Shown here: positions 8,184 through 15,929 of the stretch, piece after piece | How the letters are laid out: every line of letters begins with the position of its first letter | How positions within the stretch are numbered: position 1 is the stretch's first letter | Assembly: GCF_009498035.1 (NCBI RefSeq) | Contig: NZ_CP034550.1 | Coordinates: 3,658,001 to 3,722,000, forward strand | Origin: Saccharothrix syringae | GTDB taxonomy: Bacteria; Actinomycetota; Actinomycetes; Mycobacteriales; Pseudonocardiaceae | Direction: 5' to 3' | DNA: 64,000 nucleotides | Program-made: the position numbers and the translations under genes | Notes under the pieces: generated by a model | The model's input: only the letters and a program-made list of their open reading frames with translations | Told to the model about the DNA's origin: nothing | The model's database searches: none

Positions 8184-9172
8184 CCACGACACCGCCGCCG
8201 GTGTTCAAGCCCTACCGCGTCGGGGGGCGGTCGCTGACCCGGCTGGACGAGGCGGTCCACGTCGTCACCCGGGTCGACCCGCCCGCCGAGCCCCGCGGGT
8301 CGCGGCTGCCCGCCTGGCTGGCGCTGCTGCGGCCCCGCCAGTGGGTGAAGAACGCCTTCGTGCCGATCGCGCCACTGGCCGTGGACCCGGCCGCCGTGGT
8401 CCGCCACCCCGGGCTGCTGGCCGCCGCGGTGCTCGCGTTCGTCGCCGCCTCCAGCGCGGTCTACGTGCTCAACGACTGGCTGGACCGGGAACGCGACCGG
8501 CTCCACGCCACCAAGCGGCACCGGCCGATCGCCAGCGGCCGCGTCGGCCCGGTCCGGGCGCTGCTGCTGGGCGTCGGCTGCCTGGCCGCGCTCGGCGCGG
8601 CGGCCGTGGCACTGCCGCCGACCGCCCGCCTGGCGGTGGCCGCCTACCTGGTGCTGAACCTGCTGTACTGCCTGGTGCTCAAGCACCACGCGCTGGTGGA
8701 CATCAGCGTGGTGGCCTTCGGGTTCGTGCTGCGCGCGGCGGCCGGCTGCCTGGCCGTGGCCGCGCCGTTCAGCCCCACCATGATCGTGTGCGTCTACTGC
8801 GTCTGCCTGCTGCTGTCGCTGGGCAAGCGCCGGCACGAGCTGGCCGCGGTGACGCGGGCGGGCGAGGCCGCGGCCACCCGCCCCGCGCTGGCGGGCTACT
8901 CGGTGCCACTGCTGGACCAGCTGATGGCGGTGCTGGTCGGCTCCACGCTGATCAGCTACCTGCTGCACCTGCTCGAACCCGGTCGCCCCCAGGGCGCCCT
9001 GCTCGCCGTGGTCACCCTGCCCTTCGCGGTGTTCGCGCTGGCCCGCTACCTGCAACTGGTGACGGTGGACCGGCGCGGCGGCGAGCCGGGGCGCGACGTG
9101 CTGCGCGACCTGCCACTGCTGATCAACGCCGCGCTGTGGCTGCTGTGCCTGGCCGCGGGCCGGCTGTTCTGA
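8180..9172 (+). CDS. UbiA-family phosphoribosyl-/prenyl-transferase, DPPR synthase-like
   Basis: A 330-residue polytopic membrane protein of the UbiA superfamily. After a ~45-residue cytoplasmic tail comes LLRPRQWVKNAFV, then the first Asp-rich motif NDWLDRERDRLHATK (NDxxDxxxD), and several transmembrane helices. The LRPRQWVKN start and the NDxxDxxxDxxHxTKRxRPIAxG pattern are features I associate with decaprenyl-phosphate phosphoribosyltransferase (mycobacterial Rv3806c), which joins PRPP to decaprenyl phosphate. Quinone and heme prenyltransferases of the same superfamily look different here. The start is the GTG overlapping the upstream stop (GTGA). This gene suggests the operon builds a polyprenyl-phosphate-linked pentose. 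A true arabinan DPPR synthase would normally sit with the dprE1/dprE2/aft genes, which are absent here. Confidence 0.82.
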   Translation: MTTTPPPVFKPYRVGGRSLTRLDEAVHVVTRVDPPAEPRGSRLPAWLALLRPRQWVKNAFVPIAPLAVDPAAVVRHPGLLAAAVLAFVAASSAVYVLNDWLDRERDRLHATKRHRPIASGRVGPVRALLLGVGCLAALGAAAVALPPTARLAVAAYLVLNLLYCLVLKHHALVDISVVAFGFVLRAAAGCLAVAAPFSPTMIVCVYCVCLLLSLGKRRHELAAVTRAGEAAATRPALAGYSVPLLDQLMAVLVGSTLISYLLHLLEPGRPQGALLAVVTLPFAVFALARYLQLVTVDRRGGEPGRDVLRDLPLLINAALWLLCLAAGRLF

Positions 9173-9182
9173 GGTGATCCCG

Positions 9183-10205
9183 ATGTCGTCCGCACCGGTG
9201 ACCCCGACCGTCTCGGTCATCATCCCCAACTACAACTACGCGCGCACGCTGCGCCAGTGCCTGCAGGCCGTGTTCGACCAGACCTACCCGAACATCACCG
9301 AGGTCGTGGTCGTGGACGACGGCAGCACCGACGCCTCGCCGCACATCGCCGCCGAGTTCCCCTGCACGCTCGTGCGCACCGCCAACGCCGGGGTCTCCGC
9401 GGCCCGCAACACCGGCGTGCGGCACAGCACCGGCGAGGTCCTGTTCTTCCTCGACTCCGACATCGCCCTCGCGCCGGAGGCGGTGGAGCGGGCCGTCCGG
9501 CTGCTGACCTCCGACCCCCGGCTCGGTTTCGTCAGCGGCATCTACGACAAACAACCCCTGATCGACGACGGCCCGGTGGAGCGGTACAAGGTGCTCCACG
9601 GCCACTTCTGGCGGGTGCGCAACTCCGGCGAGACCCGGATGTGCAACTTCTCGATCGGCGCGATGCGCCGCGAGACCTACGAGCTGGCCGGGCCGCTGGA
9701 CACCAGCCTGCGGGCCACCGAGGACGTCGAGTACGGCGCGCGGCTGTCGGCGATGTCCACCGTGTGGATCGACGCGACGATCCTGGGCCGCCACGACGAC
9801 GACGACCGGCTCGGCGTGCTGCTGGGCAAGCAGTACCACCGCTCGGTGCCGCTGGTGGCGCTGTTCGCCGACCGGGGGCGGTCCCGGCCGCGGCTGTCGG
9901 ACACCGCCTACCGGCCGCTGGCCGTCGCGGGCACCGCGCTGGTCCTGGCGAGCCTCGCCGGCGCCGCGCTGTGGCCCGCGGCGGGCGCGGCGACGGCGCT
10001 GGCCGGGATGGCGCTGTTCGTGGTGGAGGAGCGGCGGTTGCTCAAGTTCCTGCGCGCCTCGACGGGACCGCGGCAGTTCCCGCTGATGGCCGGGCTCCAC
10101 CTGCTGATGAACGCCACCACCGCCGCCGCCGCGCTGGTCGGCGCGGCCCGCTGGGCGTGCTCACCGTCGTTCCGGCGGCTCTACGCGAACGGGGGCCGCG
10201 CGTGA
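9183..10205 (+). CDS. GT2-family glycosyltransferase with C-terminal membrane segments
   Basis: The product is 340 residues. The N-terminal GT-A domain starts SVIIPNYNYARTL. It has the nucleotide-binding VVVDDGSTDASP, the metal-binding FLDSDIA (DxD-like) and the acceptor-loop acid in ATEDVEYGARL (ED motif). Two or three hydrophobic segments lie near residues 240-315, so the enzyme is membrane-bound and may transfer a sugar onto a lipid-linked intermediate. ATG 9183 is preferred because GAGGTG lies 6-8 nt upstream; GTG 9174 is an in-frame alternative. The last codons overlap the next GTG (GTGA). Confidence 0.88.
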   Translation: MSSAPVTPTVSVIIPNYNYARTLRQCLQAVFDQTYPNITEVVVVDDGSTDASPHIAAEFPCTLVRTANAGVSAARNTGVRHSTGEVLFFLDSDIALAPEAVERAVRLLTSDPRLGFVSGIYDKQPLIDDGPVERYKVLHGHFWRVRNSGETRMCNFSIGAMRRETYELAGPLDTSLRATEDVEYGARLSAMSTVWIDATILGRHDDDDRLGVLLGKQYHRSVPLVALFADRGRSRPRLSDTAYRPLAVAGTALVLASLAGAALWPAAGAATALAGMALFVVEERRLLKFLRASTGPRQFPLMAGLHLLMNATTAAAALVGAARWACSPSFRRLYANGGRA

Positions 10206-11182
10206 ACGGCACCACCGCCCCGCCGGCGCGGTGGGCACGCGCCCTGGCCGTCGGGTCGGCGCTCGGCGCGTTCCTGCGCCGGCCCGGGGTGCGCCGCACC
10301 ACCACCGCCCTGGTCGTGCTGCTGTGCGCGGCGTTCCTGGTGCGGTCGCTGGCCGCCGACCGCGAGGCCGCGGGCGCCGCGCTGGGCCGCCTCGGCCCGT
10401 GGCTGCTGCCCGCCCTCGTCGCCGCGGTGGTCGGGCTGTGGCTGACCGCGCTGTCCTGGCGGGAGCCGCTGCAGGCCCTGTCCCGGCCGCTGGGGCGGGT
10501 GGCGGCGGTGCGCCTGTTCGCCGCCGGCAGCCTGGGCAAGTACGTGCCGGGCGTGATGTGGTCGATCGTCCTGCAGACCCGGCTGGCGGCGTCCTCGGGG
10601 ATCACGGTCTTCCACTTCACCGCGACCTTCGGGCTCTACGCCGCCGTCTCGCTGGCCACCGGCGCGGCGCTGGGCCTGCCCACGCTGCTGCGCTACGCCC
10701 ACGGCGGCTGGACGGCGCTGGCCGCGGCCGCCCTGGCCCTCGTGGCGCTGCTGGTGATGCCGTGGCTGCTGGCGGCGGCGGTGCGGCTGCTGCGCCAGGT
10801 GCCCGCGCTGGCGCGGCGCCTGGTCGAGGTGCCGGCGGACGTGCTGCGCCGCGCGGTGTGGCTGTGCGCGGTGTCCTGGGTGGTGACCGGGCTGCACCTG
10901 TGGCTGCTGGTCGTCGCGCTGGGCGCCGACCCGGTGGCCGCGCTGCTGCCGTGCCTGGGCGGTTTCGCGCTGGCGACGTCGGTGGCGAGCCTGGTCGTGG
11001 TGGTGCCCGACGGCATCGGGGTGCGGGAGGCGCTGCTGGCCGTCTCGCTCGCCTCGCTGCTGCCCGCGCCCGAAGCCGTCGCGGCGGCGGCGGCCAGCCG
11101 GCTCGTGCTCGCCGCCGCCGACGTGCTCGCCTTCACTTACGGTAGCCTCACCGCCCGCCTCCGTAACCTCGAACCCGCCTGA
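10202..11182 (+). CDS. LPG synthase TM-domain/flippase-type integral membrane protein
   Basis: A 326-residue protein with 7-8 predicted transmembrane helices. The segment LFAAGSLGKYVPGVMWSIV (about residues 102-120) is typical of the lysylphosphatidylglycerol synthase transmembrane domain (UPF0104) family: MprF flippase domains, AglD-like proteins and polyprenyl-glycan operon membrane proteins. There is no aminoacyl-transferase domain, so it is unlikely to make lysyl-PG by itself. Beside a UbiA enzyme and two glycosyltransferases, moving a lipid-linked glycan across the membrane is the most natural role (inference). The start is a GTG overlapping the GT2 stop. Confidence 0.82.
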   Translation: MNGTTAPPARWARALAVGSALGAFLRRPGVRRTTTALVVLLCAAFLVRSLAADREAAGAALGRLGPWLLPALVAAVVGLWLTALSWREPLQALSRPLGRVAAVRLFAAGSLGKYVPGVMWSIVLQTRLAASSGITVFHFTATFGLYAAVSLATGAALGLPTLLRYAHGGWTALAAAALALVALLVMPWLLAAAVRLLRQVPALARRLVEVPADVLRRAVWLCAVSWVVTGLHLWLLVVALGADPVAALLPCLGGFALATSVASLVVVVPDGIGVREALLAVSLASLLPAPEAVAAAAASRLVLAAADVLAFTYGSLTARLRNLEPA

Positions 11183-11208
11183 CCGGATTTCTGAAGAGAG
11201 GACGCCCC

Positions 11209-12189
11209 ATGCTCACCACCGCCTACGGCGACGAGGTCTTGGCGCGGCTGCGCGAGACCCGGGTGGCGCTCGGCACCATGTACTTCGGCACCACCGTCGA
11301 CGAGGCCACGTCCCGGGCGATCCTGGACCGGTTCGCCGAGCGCGGTGGCCGGCTGGTCGACACCGCCAACTGCTACTCGTTCTGGGTGCCGGGCGGCACC
11401 GGCGAGGAGTCCGAGCTGGTGATCGGCCGCTGGCTCGCGGACACCGGGTCGCGTGCCGAGGTGCTGCTGACCACCAAGGTCGGCTGCCTGCCCGACCCGC
11501 TCGACGGGCCGTTCCCGGAGTCCGCCGAGGGGCTCGACCCCGCCGTCATCCACAAGCAGTTCGAGCTGAGCGCCCAGCGGCTGGGCACCGACCGCGTCGA
11601 CGTCTACCTCACCCACGCCGACGACCCGAAGACCCCGTTGGCCGAGACCGCCCGGGCGCTGTCCGACCTGGTCCGTGACGGCCGCGTCGGCGTGGTCGGC
11701 GCCAGCAACTCGGCACCCGAGCGGCTGCGCGAGGCCACCGACCTGGCCGCGGACGACTCGATCGCCGCACCGCGGGTGATCCAGGTGCGGCACTCCTACC
11801 TGTGGCCCGACCCGGCCGCCGACATCCGCCCGCAGCGCCCGCTCGACCGGGAGATGGTGGCGCACGCGCGGGAGCACGGCATCGTCGTGCAGGGCTACTC
11901 GCCGCTGCTCCAGGGCGCGCTGACCCGGCCCGACAAGCAGTTGGCGCCCGAGTACCGCAGCGAGGACAACGAGCGCAGGCTCGCGCACCTCCGCGCCCAG
12001 GCCGAACGGCTCGGCATCACCGCCAACCAGCTCGCCCTGGCCTGGATGGTCGGCGGTGAGACGCCGGTGGTGCCGGTGCTGGGCGTGAGCAGCGTGGCGC
12101 AGCTCGACGAGGCCCTGGACGGCATCGAGTTCGAACTCCCGGCCGAGGTCCGCGCGGACCTCGACGCCCAGGCGCCGCTGGGCGGCTGA
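11209..12189 (+). CDS. Aldo/keto reductase
   Basis: A 326-residue (alpha/beta)8 barrel NADPH-dependent oxidoreductase. It shows LGTMYFGTTVDE, the catalytic Asp-Tyr pair region VDTANCYSFW (Asp and Tyr of the DxxxxY motif), a Lys in LLTTKVG, and a His in VYLTHADD. The C-terminal cofactor region includes ITANQLALAWMV and VVPVLGVSS. It most resembles the large group of sugar and carbonyl reductases (AKR11/12-like) found in deoxysugar and secondary-metabolite operons. A GAGAGGACG ribosome site precedes ATG 11209, 26 nt after the membrane protein, so it is probably the last gene of the operon. A strong terminator follows. Confidence 0.9.
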   Translation: MLTTAYGDEVLARLRETRVALGTMYFGTTVDEATSRAILDRFAERGGRLVDTANCYSFWVPGGTGEESELVIGRWLADTGSRAEVLLTTKVGCLPDPLDGPFPESAEGLDPAVIHKQFELSAQRLGTDRVDVYLTHADDPKTPLAETARALSDLVRDGRVGVVGASNSAPERLREATDLAADDSIAAPRVIQVRHSYLWPDPAADIRPQRPLDREMVAHAREHGIVVQGYSPLLQGALTRPDKQLAPEYRSEDNERRLAHLRAQAERLGITANQLALAWMVGGETPVVPVLGVSSVAQLDEALDGIEFELPAEVRADLDAQAPLGG

Positions 12190-12212
12190 GCCGTCGCCCG
12201 CGGGTGCGGACG

Positions 12213-12245
12213 CGGTGCCCGGCCGGGGTTTCGGGCCGGGCACCG
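12213..12245 (+). terminator. Terminator after the aldo/keto reductase operon
   Basis: A 12-bp perfect stem (12213-12224 / 12234-12245, cggtgcccggcc / ggccgggcaccg) with a 9-nt loop containing ttt lies 24 nt after the stop codon. Confidence 0.7.
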
Positions 12246-12322
12246 TCGCGTCGCCGGTGCCCGATCGCCTCGCCGGCGTGGCGGCGCGATGAGTTCCCCG
12301 CGCTCCGGCAGTCTGTACCGCC

Positions 12323-12889
12323 ATGGGATTGTTGACCTATGGCATGAACGTCTCGGTGGACGGCTACATCGCCGACGCGAACGGCGACCTCGGCTGGAGC
12401 GTGCCGGACGAGGAGCTGCACCGGTACTGGAACGACCGGACCGGGCAGGTCGCCCTGTCGCTGTACGGGCGCAAGCTGTACGAGCTGATGTCGGCCCACT
12501 GGCCGACCGCCGGCCAGGCGCCCGACGTGCCCCCGGTGGAGGCCGAGTACGCCCGGCTGTGGCTCGCGATGCCCAAAGTGGTCTTCTCCAGGACCCTGGA
12601 GTCGGTCGACTGGAACTCCAGGCTGGAGCGCGGTGACGTGGTCGAGACCACCAGGAGGCTCAAGGCCGAGACCGACGGCCTGATGGAGGTGGGCGGCGCC
12701 ACGCTCGCCGCACCCCTGGTCCAGGCCGGCCTCGTGGACGAGTTCCACGTGCTGGTCACCCCGGCCGCGATCGGCGGCGGCACGCCGTTCTTCCCGGCGC
12801 TGAACAGGTGGTTGAAGCTGGAACTGGTGGAGAACCGCGCCTTCGGGTCGGGCGCGGTCCTGCTGCGCTACCGGACCGTCCGCGACTAG
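12323..12889 (+). CDS. RibD C-terminal/dihydrofolate reductase-family protein
   Basis: A 188-residue single-domain protein of the RibD_C (DHFR-like) family, widespread in actinomycetes and often annotated as dihydrofolate reductase family. Recognisable parts are MNVSVDGYIADANGDLGW (N terminus), LYGRKLYELM, and the NADPH-binding glycine stretch LMEVGGATLAAPLVQAGLVDEFHV. Substrates of stand-alone members are mostly unknown; it is unlikely to be the housekeeping DHFR or riboflavin RibD because the deaminase half is absent. ATG 12323 has no obvious Shine-Dalgarno, so it may be leaderless. It converges with the BMP lipoprotein gene across a shared terminator. Confidence 0.85.
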   Translation: MGLLTYGMNVSVDGYIADANGDLGWSVPDEELHRYWNDRTGQVALSLYGRKLYELMSAHWPTAGQAPDVPPVEAEYARLWLAMPKVVFSRTLESVDWNSRLERGDVVETTRRLKAETDGLMEVGGATLAAPLVQAGLVDEFHVLVTPAAIGGGTPFFPALNRWLKLELVENRAFGSGAVLLRYRTVRD

Positions 12890-12902
12890 CGGACGCCGAC
12901 GG

Positions 12903-12939
12903 CCGGGCCTCGCGGGGGCCGGGTCCCCGCGAGGCCCGG
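12903..12939. terminator. Bidirectional terminator between convergent genes
   Basis: A perfect 15-bp inverted repeat (12903-12917 ccgggcctcgcgggg, 12925-12939) with a 7-nt loop sits in the 54-bp gap between the converging RibD-like and BMP genes. Confidence 0.85.
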
Positions 12940-12943
12940 TGGC

Positions 12944-14098
12944 CTACGGCTTGTCCGCGACCTTGATCCCGCCCTCGATGATCTGGGCCTTGAACCCTTC
13001 GAGGATGCCCTGGAGCCGGGCGTCGATCCGGCCACCGGACGTGGCGTAGCCGATGCCGTCCACCTTGAGGTCGAAGACCTTCGGCAGCGAGGCGAGGTCG
13101 TTGCTCGCGGCGGCCCTGAAGTAGTCGTACACCGCGACGTCGACGCGCTTGAGGCTCGACGCGACGATGACGTCCCTGCTGTCCGCGAGCGCCGGCTGGT
13201 TGTACTGGTCGGCGTCGCACCCGACCGCCAGCACACCGGCCTGCTTCACCGCGGAGAAGACGCCGATGCCGGACGCGCCGGCGGCGGGGTAGAGGACGTC
13301 CGCGCCCTTCTCGATGAGGCCCTTCGCGGTCTCCATGCCCTTCGCCGGGTCCTGGAAGCCGCTGAAGTCGGTGGCGGGCGTGATGTACTTCCTGTCGACC
13401 ACGATCTTCGGCGCGGCGGCCCTGGCGCCCTGCGCGTAACCGGCCTCGAACTTGTGGATCAGCGGGATGTCGACGCCGCCGACGAAGCCGACGTGGCACT
13501 TCTTGCTCTGGTACGCGGCCACGACGCCGGCCAGGAACGCGCCCTCCTGCTCGGCGAAGACCAGCGGTGTGACGTTGGTCGCGCCCTCCACGGCGGAGTC
13601 GACCAGGCCGAACCGGACGTCCGGGAACTCCGGCGCGACGACCTTGAGCGCCTCGGTGTACGCGAAGCCGACGGCGACGATCGGGTTGAAGCCCTCGCGC
13701 GCGAGCTGGCGCAGCCGGGACTGCTTCGCCGCCTCGTCCTCGTTCGGGGCGGCCGAGACCTCGCGGGTGTTCTCCCGCGCGACCCCCATGTCCGTGATGG
13801 CCCGGTCGAACCCGGCGGCGGCGAGGTCGTTGAACGACGCGTCACCACGACCGCCGATGTCGTAGGCCAGGCCGATCTTCAGCGCGCTGCCGTCGACCTT
13901 CTCGCTGTCGGCCGGGTTGGTGGTGCTGGTGTTCGAGCCGGCGGGCGGGGCGGGTGGTGTCGCGAACTCGCACGCGGCGCCGGTGGCGCCGGTCGACCCG
14001 GCGGCACCACCGCCGGAGTCCTTCGCGCAGGCGCTCAACACCATCAGGCCGGACATCGCGATCGCGGCAACGGCGGTGCCGAACCCAGGACGGCGCAC
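12944..14098 (-). CDS. BMP-family (Med/PnrA-type) substrate-binding lipoprotein
   Basis: This 384-residue protein begins with a lipoprotein signal peptide (lipobox LSAC followed by AKDSGGG). The mature part has the basic membrane protein fold: LKIGLAYDIGGRGDASFND at the N terminus, NPIVAVGFAYTEAL, VAAYQSKKCHVGFVGGVD, and YPAAGASGIGVF plus VGCDADQYNQPA in the second lobe. Family members bind nucleosides (PnrA) or act as regulators (Med) and normally work with an ABC importer. No permease or ATPase is adjacent. The start is GTG 14098, chosen because a GGGAGGGAGACGAG site lies just upstream and it places the signal peptide at the N terminus. Confidence 0.9.
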   Translation of the reverse strand: MRRPGFGTAVAAIAMSGLMVLSACAKDSGGGAAGSTGATGAACEFATPPAPPAGSNTSTTNPADSEKVDGSALKIGLAYDIGGRGDASFNDLAAAGFDRAITDMGVARENTREVSAAPNEDEAAKQSRLRQLAREGFNPIVAVGFAYTEALKVVAPEFPDVRFGLVDSAVEGATNVTPLVFAEQEGAFLAGVVAAYQSKKCHVGFVGGVDIPLIHKFEAGYAQGARAAAPKIVVDRKYITPATDFSGFQDPAKGMETAKGLIEKGADVLYPAAGASGIGVFSAVKQAGVLAVGCDADQYNQPALADSRDVIVASSLKRVDVAVYDYFRAAASNDLASLPKVFDLKVDGIGYATSGGRIDARLQGILEGFKAQIIEGGIKVADKP

Positions 14099-14145
14099 GG
14101 CTCGTCTCCCTCCCTGCTCACCGAGCAGACGACCTCCCCCGGTGG

Positions 14146-14203
14146 GCGCACCGGGGCTTGCGCGACGGACCGTACCTCCTCCGCCGCGCAAGCCCCGGTG
14201 CGC
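14146..14203 (-). terminator. 19-bp stem downstream of the lipase gene
   Basis: A perfect 19-bp inverted repeat (14146-14164 and 14185-14203, cgcaccggggcttgcgc core) with a 20-nt loop lies between the lipase stop and the BMP start, both on the minus strand. It fits a terminator for the lipase transcript. The left part of the 67-bp repeat copy A overlaps its loop and right arm. Confidence 0.65.
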
Positions 14204-14233
14204 GCTCACCTGCTGAGAACGGCGTTCGGCCCG
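14167..14233. repeat. 67-bp dispersed repeat, copy A
   Basis: This segment and 15704-15770 have the same length and agree at about 55 of 67 positions without gaps. Shared blocks include acctcctccg, cccggtgcgcgc and gttcggcccg. Each copy lies upstream of a minus-strand gene (BMP lipoprotein here, lipase for copy B). Confidence 0.75.
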
Positions 14234-14258
14234 GCCGTCCCGCCGCGGGGCCCGCGGT

Positions 14259-15545
14259 TCACCGGATGTCGGCGTAGTCCTTGAACTCCACCGTCACGCT
14301 GTGCTGGTCCGACCGCCACGCCGGCACGGTGACCGTCCTGGACTGGGTCGTCCCGCGGATGCCCTCCCGCACCGCGACCGAACCGGTGGGCGGCAGGTAG
14401 ACGTCGACGCCGGTGAGGAACGGCAGCGAGGCGAAGTCCGCGGCGGGCGCGCCCAGCGCAGAACGGCGGTCGCAGCCGTCGTCGAAGAGGAACGCCGCCA
14501 GCACCTGTCGCGACCTCGGCGCGACGTTCGCCGTCAGCACCTCGACGCCGTTGAGGGCGAGGCCGTCGCTGCCGGCTCCCTGGTCCGACCACCACTCGCG
14601 GTTGCGGACGACCGTGATCGCGGTGTGCGTGGGGCAGCGGTCGACGTCGTCGGCCGGGCCTCCCGGCGCCGAGATCTGCAGCCGGACGAACTGGTTGGTG
14701 CGCTCGAACGACTCGAAGTAGAAGTGCGAGGTGGGCTCGCCGGTCCGCTGGTACTCCAGCTCGTAGCGCTTGCGCGGGTCGACCGCCAGGGGACCGAACG
14801 CACCGTCGTAGGTGGTCGTGGTGTGCACCGGCGCGGAACCGACGCGGGTGCCCGAGGACTCCTCCACCTCCCACACGGCCAGCCGGCCGGGGACGCCGGA
14901 GTTCGCGCCGAAGTACGTCGCCCGCCCGGAGACGGTCACCCCGGACGGCTGCGGGACGACCTGCGTGGTCTGCGGCGCCGTCCCGGTCAGGAACCGGTAG
15001 ACGTGGGCGAAGCTCTCGGCCGACGTCGTGGTCTCGGTGTGCCCCAGGTCGGGCAGGTGCACGTTGGTCGCCCCGCCGATGGCGCCGTCGGGCTGCAGGC
15101 CGCTCCACAGCGCCAGCGTGGGCACGCCGCCGGGCGGCAGGAGGCTGGACCGGCCGTCCACGTTGACGTAGCGCCGCACCTCGGCGGCGTGCCGCCGGTC
15201 CGACAGGTACGAGTGCGCCACGATGGTCCCGCGCGAGTGCGCGATGATGTCCACGGTGGGCGAACCGGTCGCCGCGCGCACCCGGTCGACGAACACCGCG
15301 AGGCCGAGGACGGCCCGCTCGTTGAGCAGCGTGCCGGTGTCGTACTCGTAGGCGTGCAGCAGCCGGTCGGGGTAGCCGTTGCCGGACAGGCGCTGCGCGG
15401 TCGACTGGAACTGCTGCGCCGAACCTTCCTGGCCGTGCACGAAGATCACCGGAACGGTGGGGGCGGCGTGCGCTTCGGGCGCCGTCGCGACGAGTGGGGT
15501 GCTCACCGCGACGAGGGCGGCGGCTAGCAGGGCGAGTCGGGTCAC
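14259..15545 (-). CDS. Secreted alpha/beta-hydrolase (lipase-like)
   Basis: The product is 428 residues with a Sec signal peptide (hydrophobic stretch LALLAAALVAVST, cleavage near AHA-AP). The hydrolase domain has PVIFVHGQEGSAQQFQ with the oxyanion-hole HG, the nucleophile elbow AHSRGTIVAHSYL (GxSxG-like, S-R-G), and DLGHTET supplying the likely catalytic His. A ~200-residue C-terminal beta-rich region (from about 225) resembles the extra domains seen in some actinomycete lipases. It probably hydrolyses extracellular esters. GTG 15545 is preferred over longer frames because GGAAGG lies 8-13 nt upstream and it starts directly at the signal peptide. Confidence 0.85.
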   Translation of the reverse strand: MTRLALLAAALVAVSTPLVATAPEAHAAPTVPVIFVHGQEGSAQQFQSTAQRLSGNGYPDRLLHAYEYDTGTLLNERAVLGLAVFVDRVRAATGSPTVDIIAHSRGTIVAHSYLSDRRHAAEVRRYVNVDGRSSLLPPGGVPTLALWSGLQPDGAIGGATNVHLPDLGHTETTTSAESFAHVYRFLTGTAPQTTQVVPQPSGVTVSGRATYFGANSGVPGRLAVWEVEESSGTRVGSAPVHTTTTYDGAFGPLAVDPRKRYELEYQRTGEPTSHFYFESFERTNQFVRLQISAPGGPADDVDRCPTHTAITVVRNREWWSDQGAGSDGLALNGVEVLTANVAPRSRQVLAAFLFDDGCDRRSALGAPAADFASLPFLTGVDVYLPPTGSVAVREGIRGTTQSRTVTVPAWRSDQHSVTVEFKDYADIR

Positions 15546-15929
15546 CGGGGGGCCTTCCGTTCGAGTGCGGGGACCAAGGCGCCTGCGAGGTCTGCGCACT
15601 CCCGCGGCACCGGGGAAGACCGCTCGAACGTAACGGCGGCCGTTCGCCGGGCACCAGCGCTCGGGGAGAACGTGAGATGGCGGTCTCACCGGTCGGTTCG
15701 CGCGGACCGCACCTCCTCCGTCGCGGTCGTCCCGGTGCGCGCCCACCTGCCGGGAACGGTGTTCGGCCCGACGTCGCTCCCGACCTGCCCCGTAGGCGGC
15801 TGGGACCGCAATTGTGCGGTCAAGGGGCTTGTGTCAAGGCCCGGAGGAACGGGCGACCGGTCGTTCGGCTAGGTCCGGCCACCCACAAGAGTGGCCCGGG
15901 CCCACTGCGTTCGGTAATAGCATCGACAC
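15546..15929. other. Divergent intergenic region with repeat copy B
   Basis: A 384-bp gap between the divergent lipase and hybrid regulator genes. It contains a small hairpin (gtgaga/tctcac, around 15672-15689) and repeat copy B at 15704-15770. Close to 15930 a taatagcat stretch may be a -10-like element for the rightward gene. No supportable ORF. Confidence 0.5.
15704..15770. repeat. 67-bp dispersed repeat, copy B
   Basis: Partner of the copy at 14167-14233, 1537 bp away in the same orientation, so the two are direct repeats flanking the lipase gene. Most differences fall in three short clusters, leaving conserved blocks of 10-12 bp. Confidence 0.75.

Noticed and set aside
12323..12889. Housekeeping dihydrofolate reductase
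   Set aside because: The sequence follows the RibD_C-like stand-alone family, not FolA.
14167..15770. Direct repeats as attachment sites of an integrated element
   Set aside because: There is no integrase, tRNA or phage gene between or beside them, and they are only about 82 percent alike.
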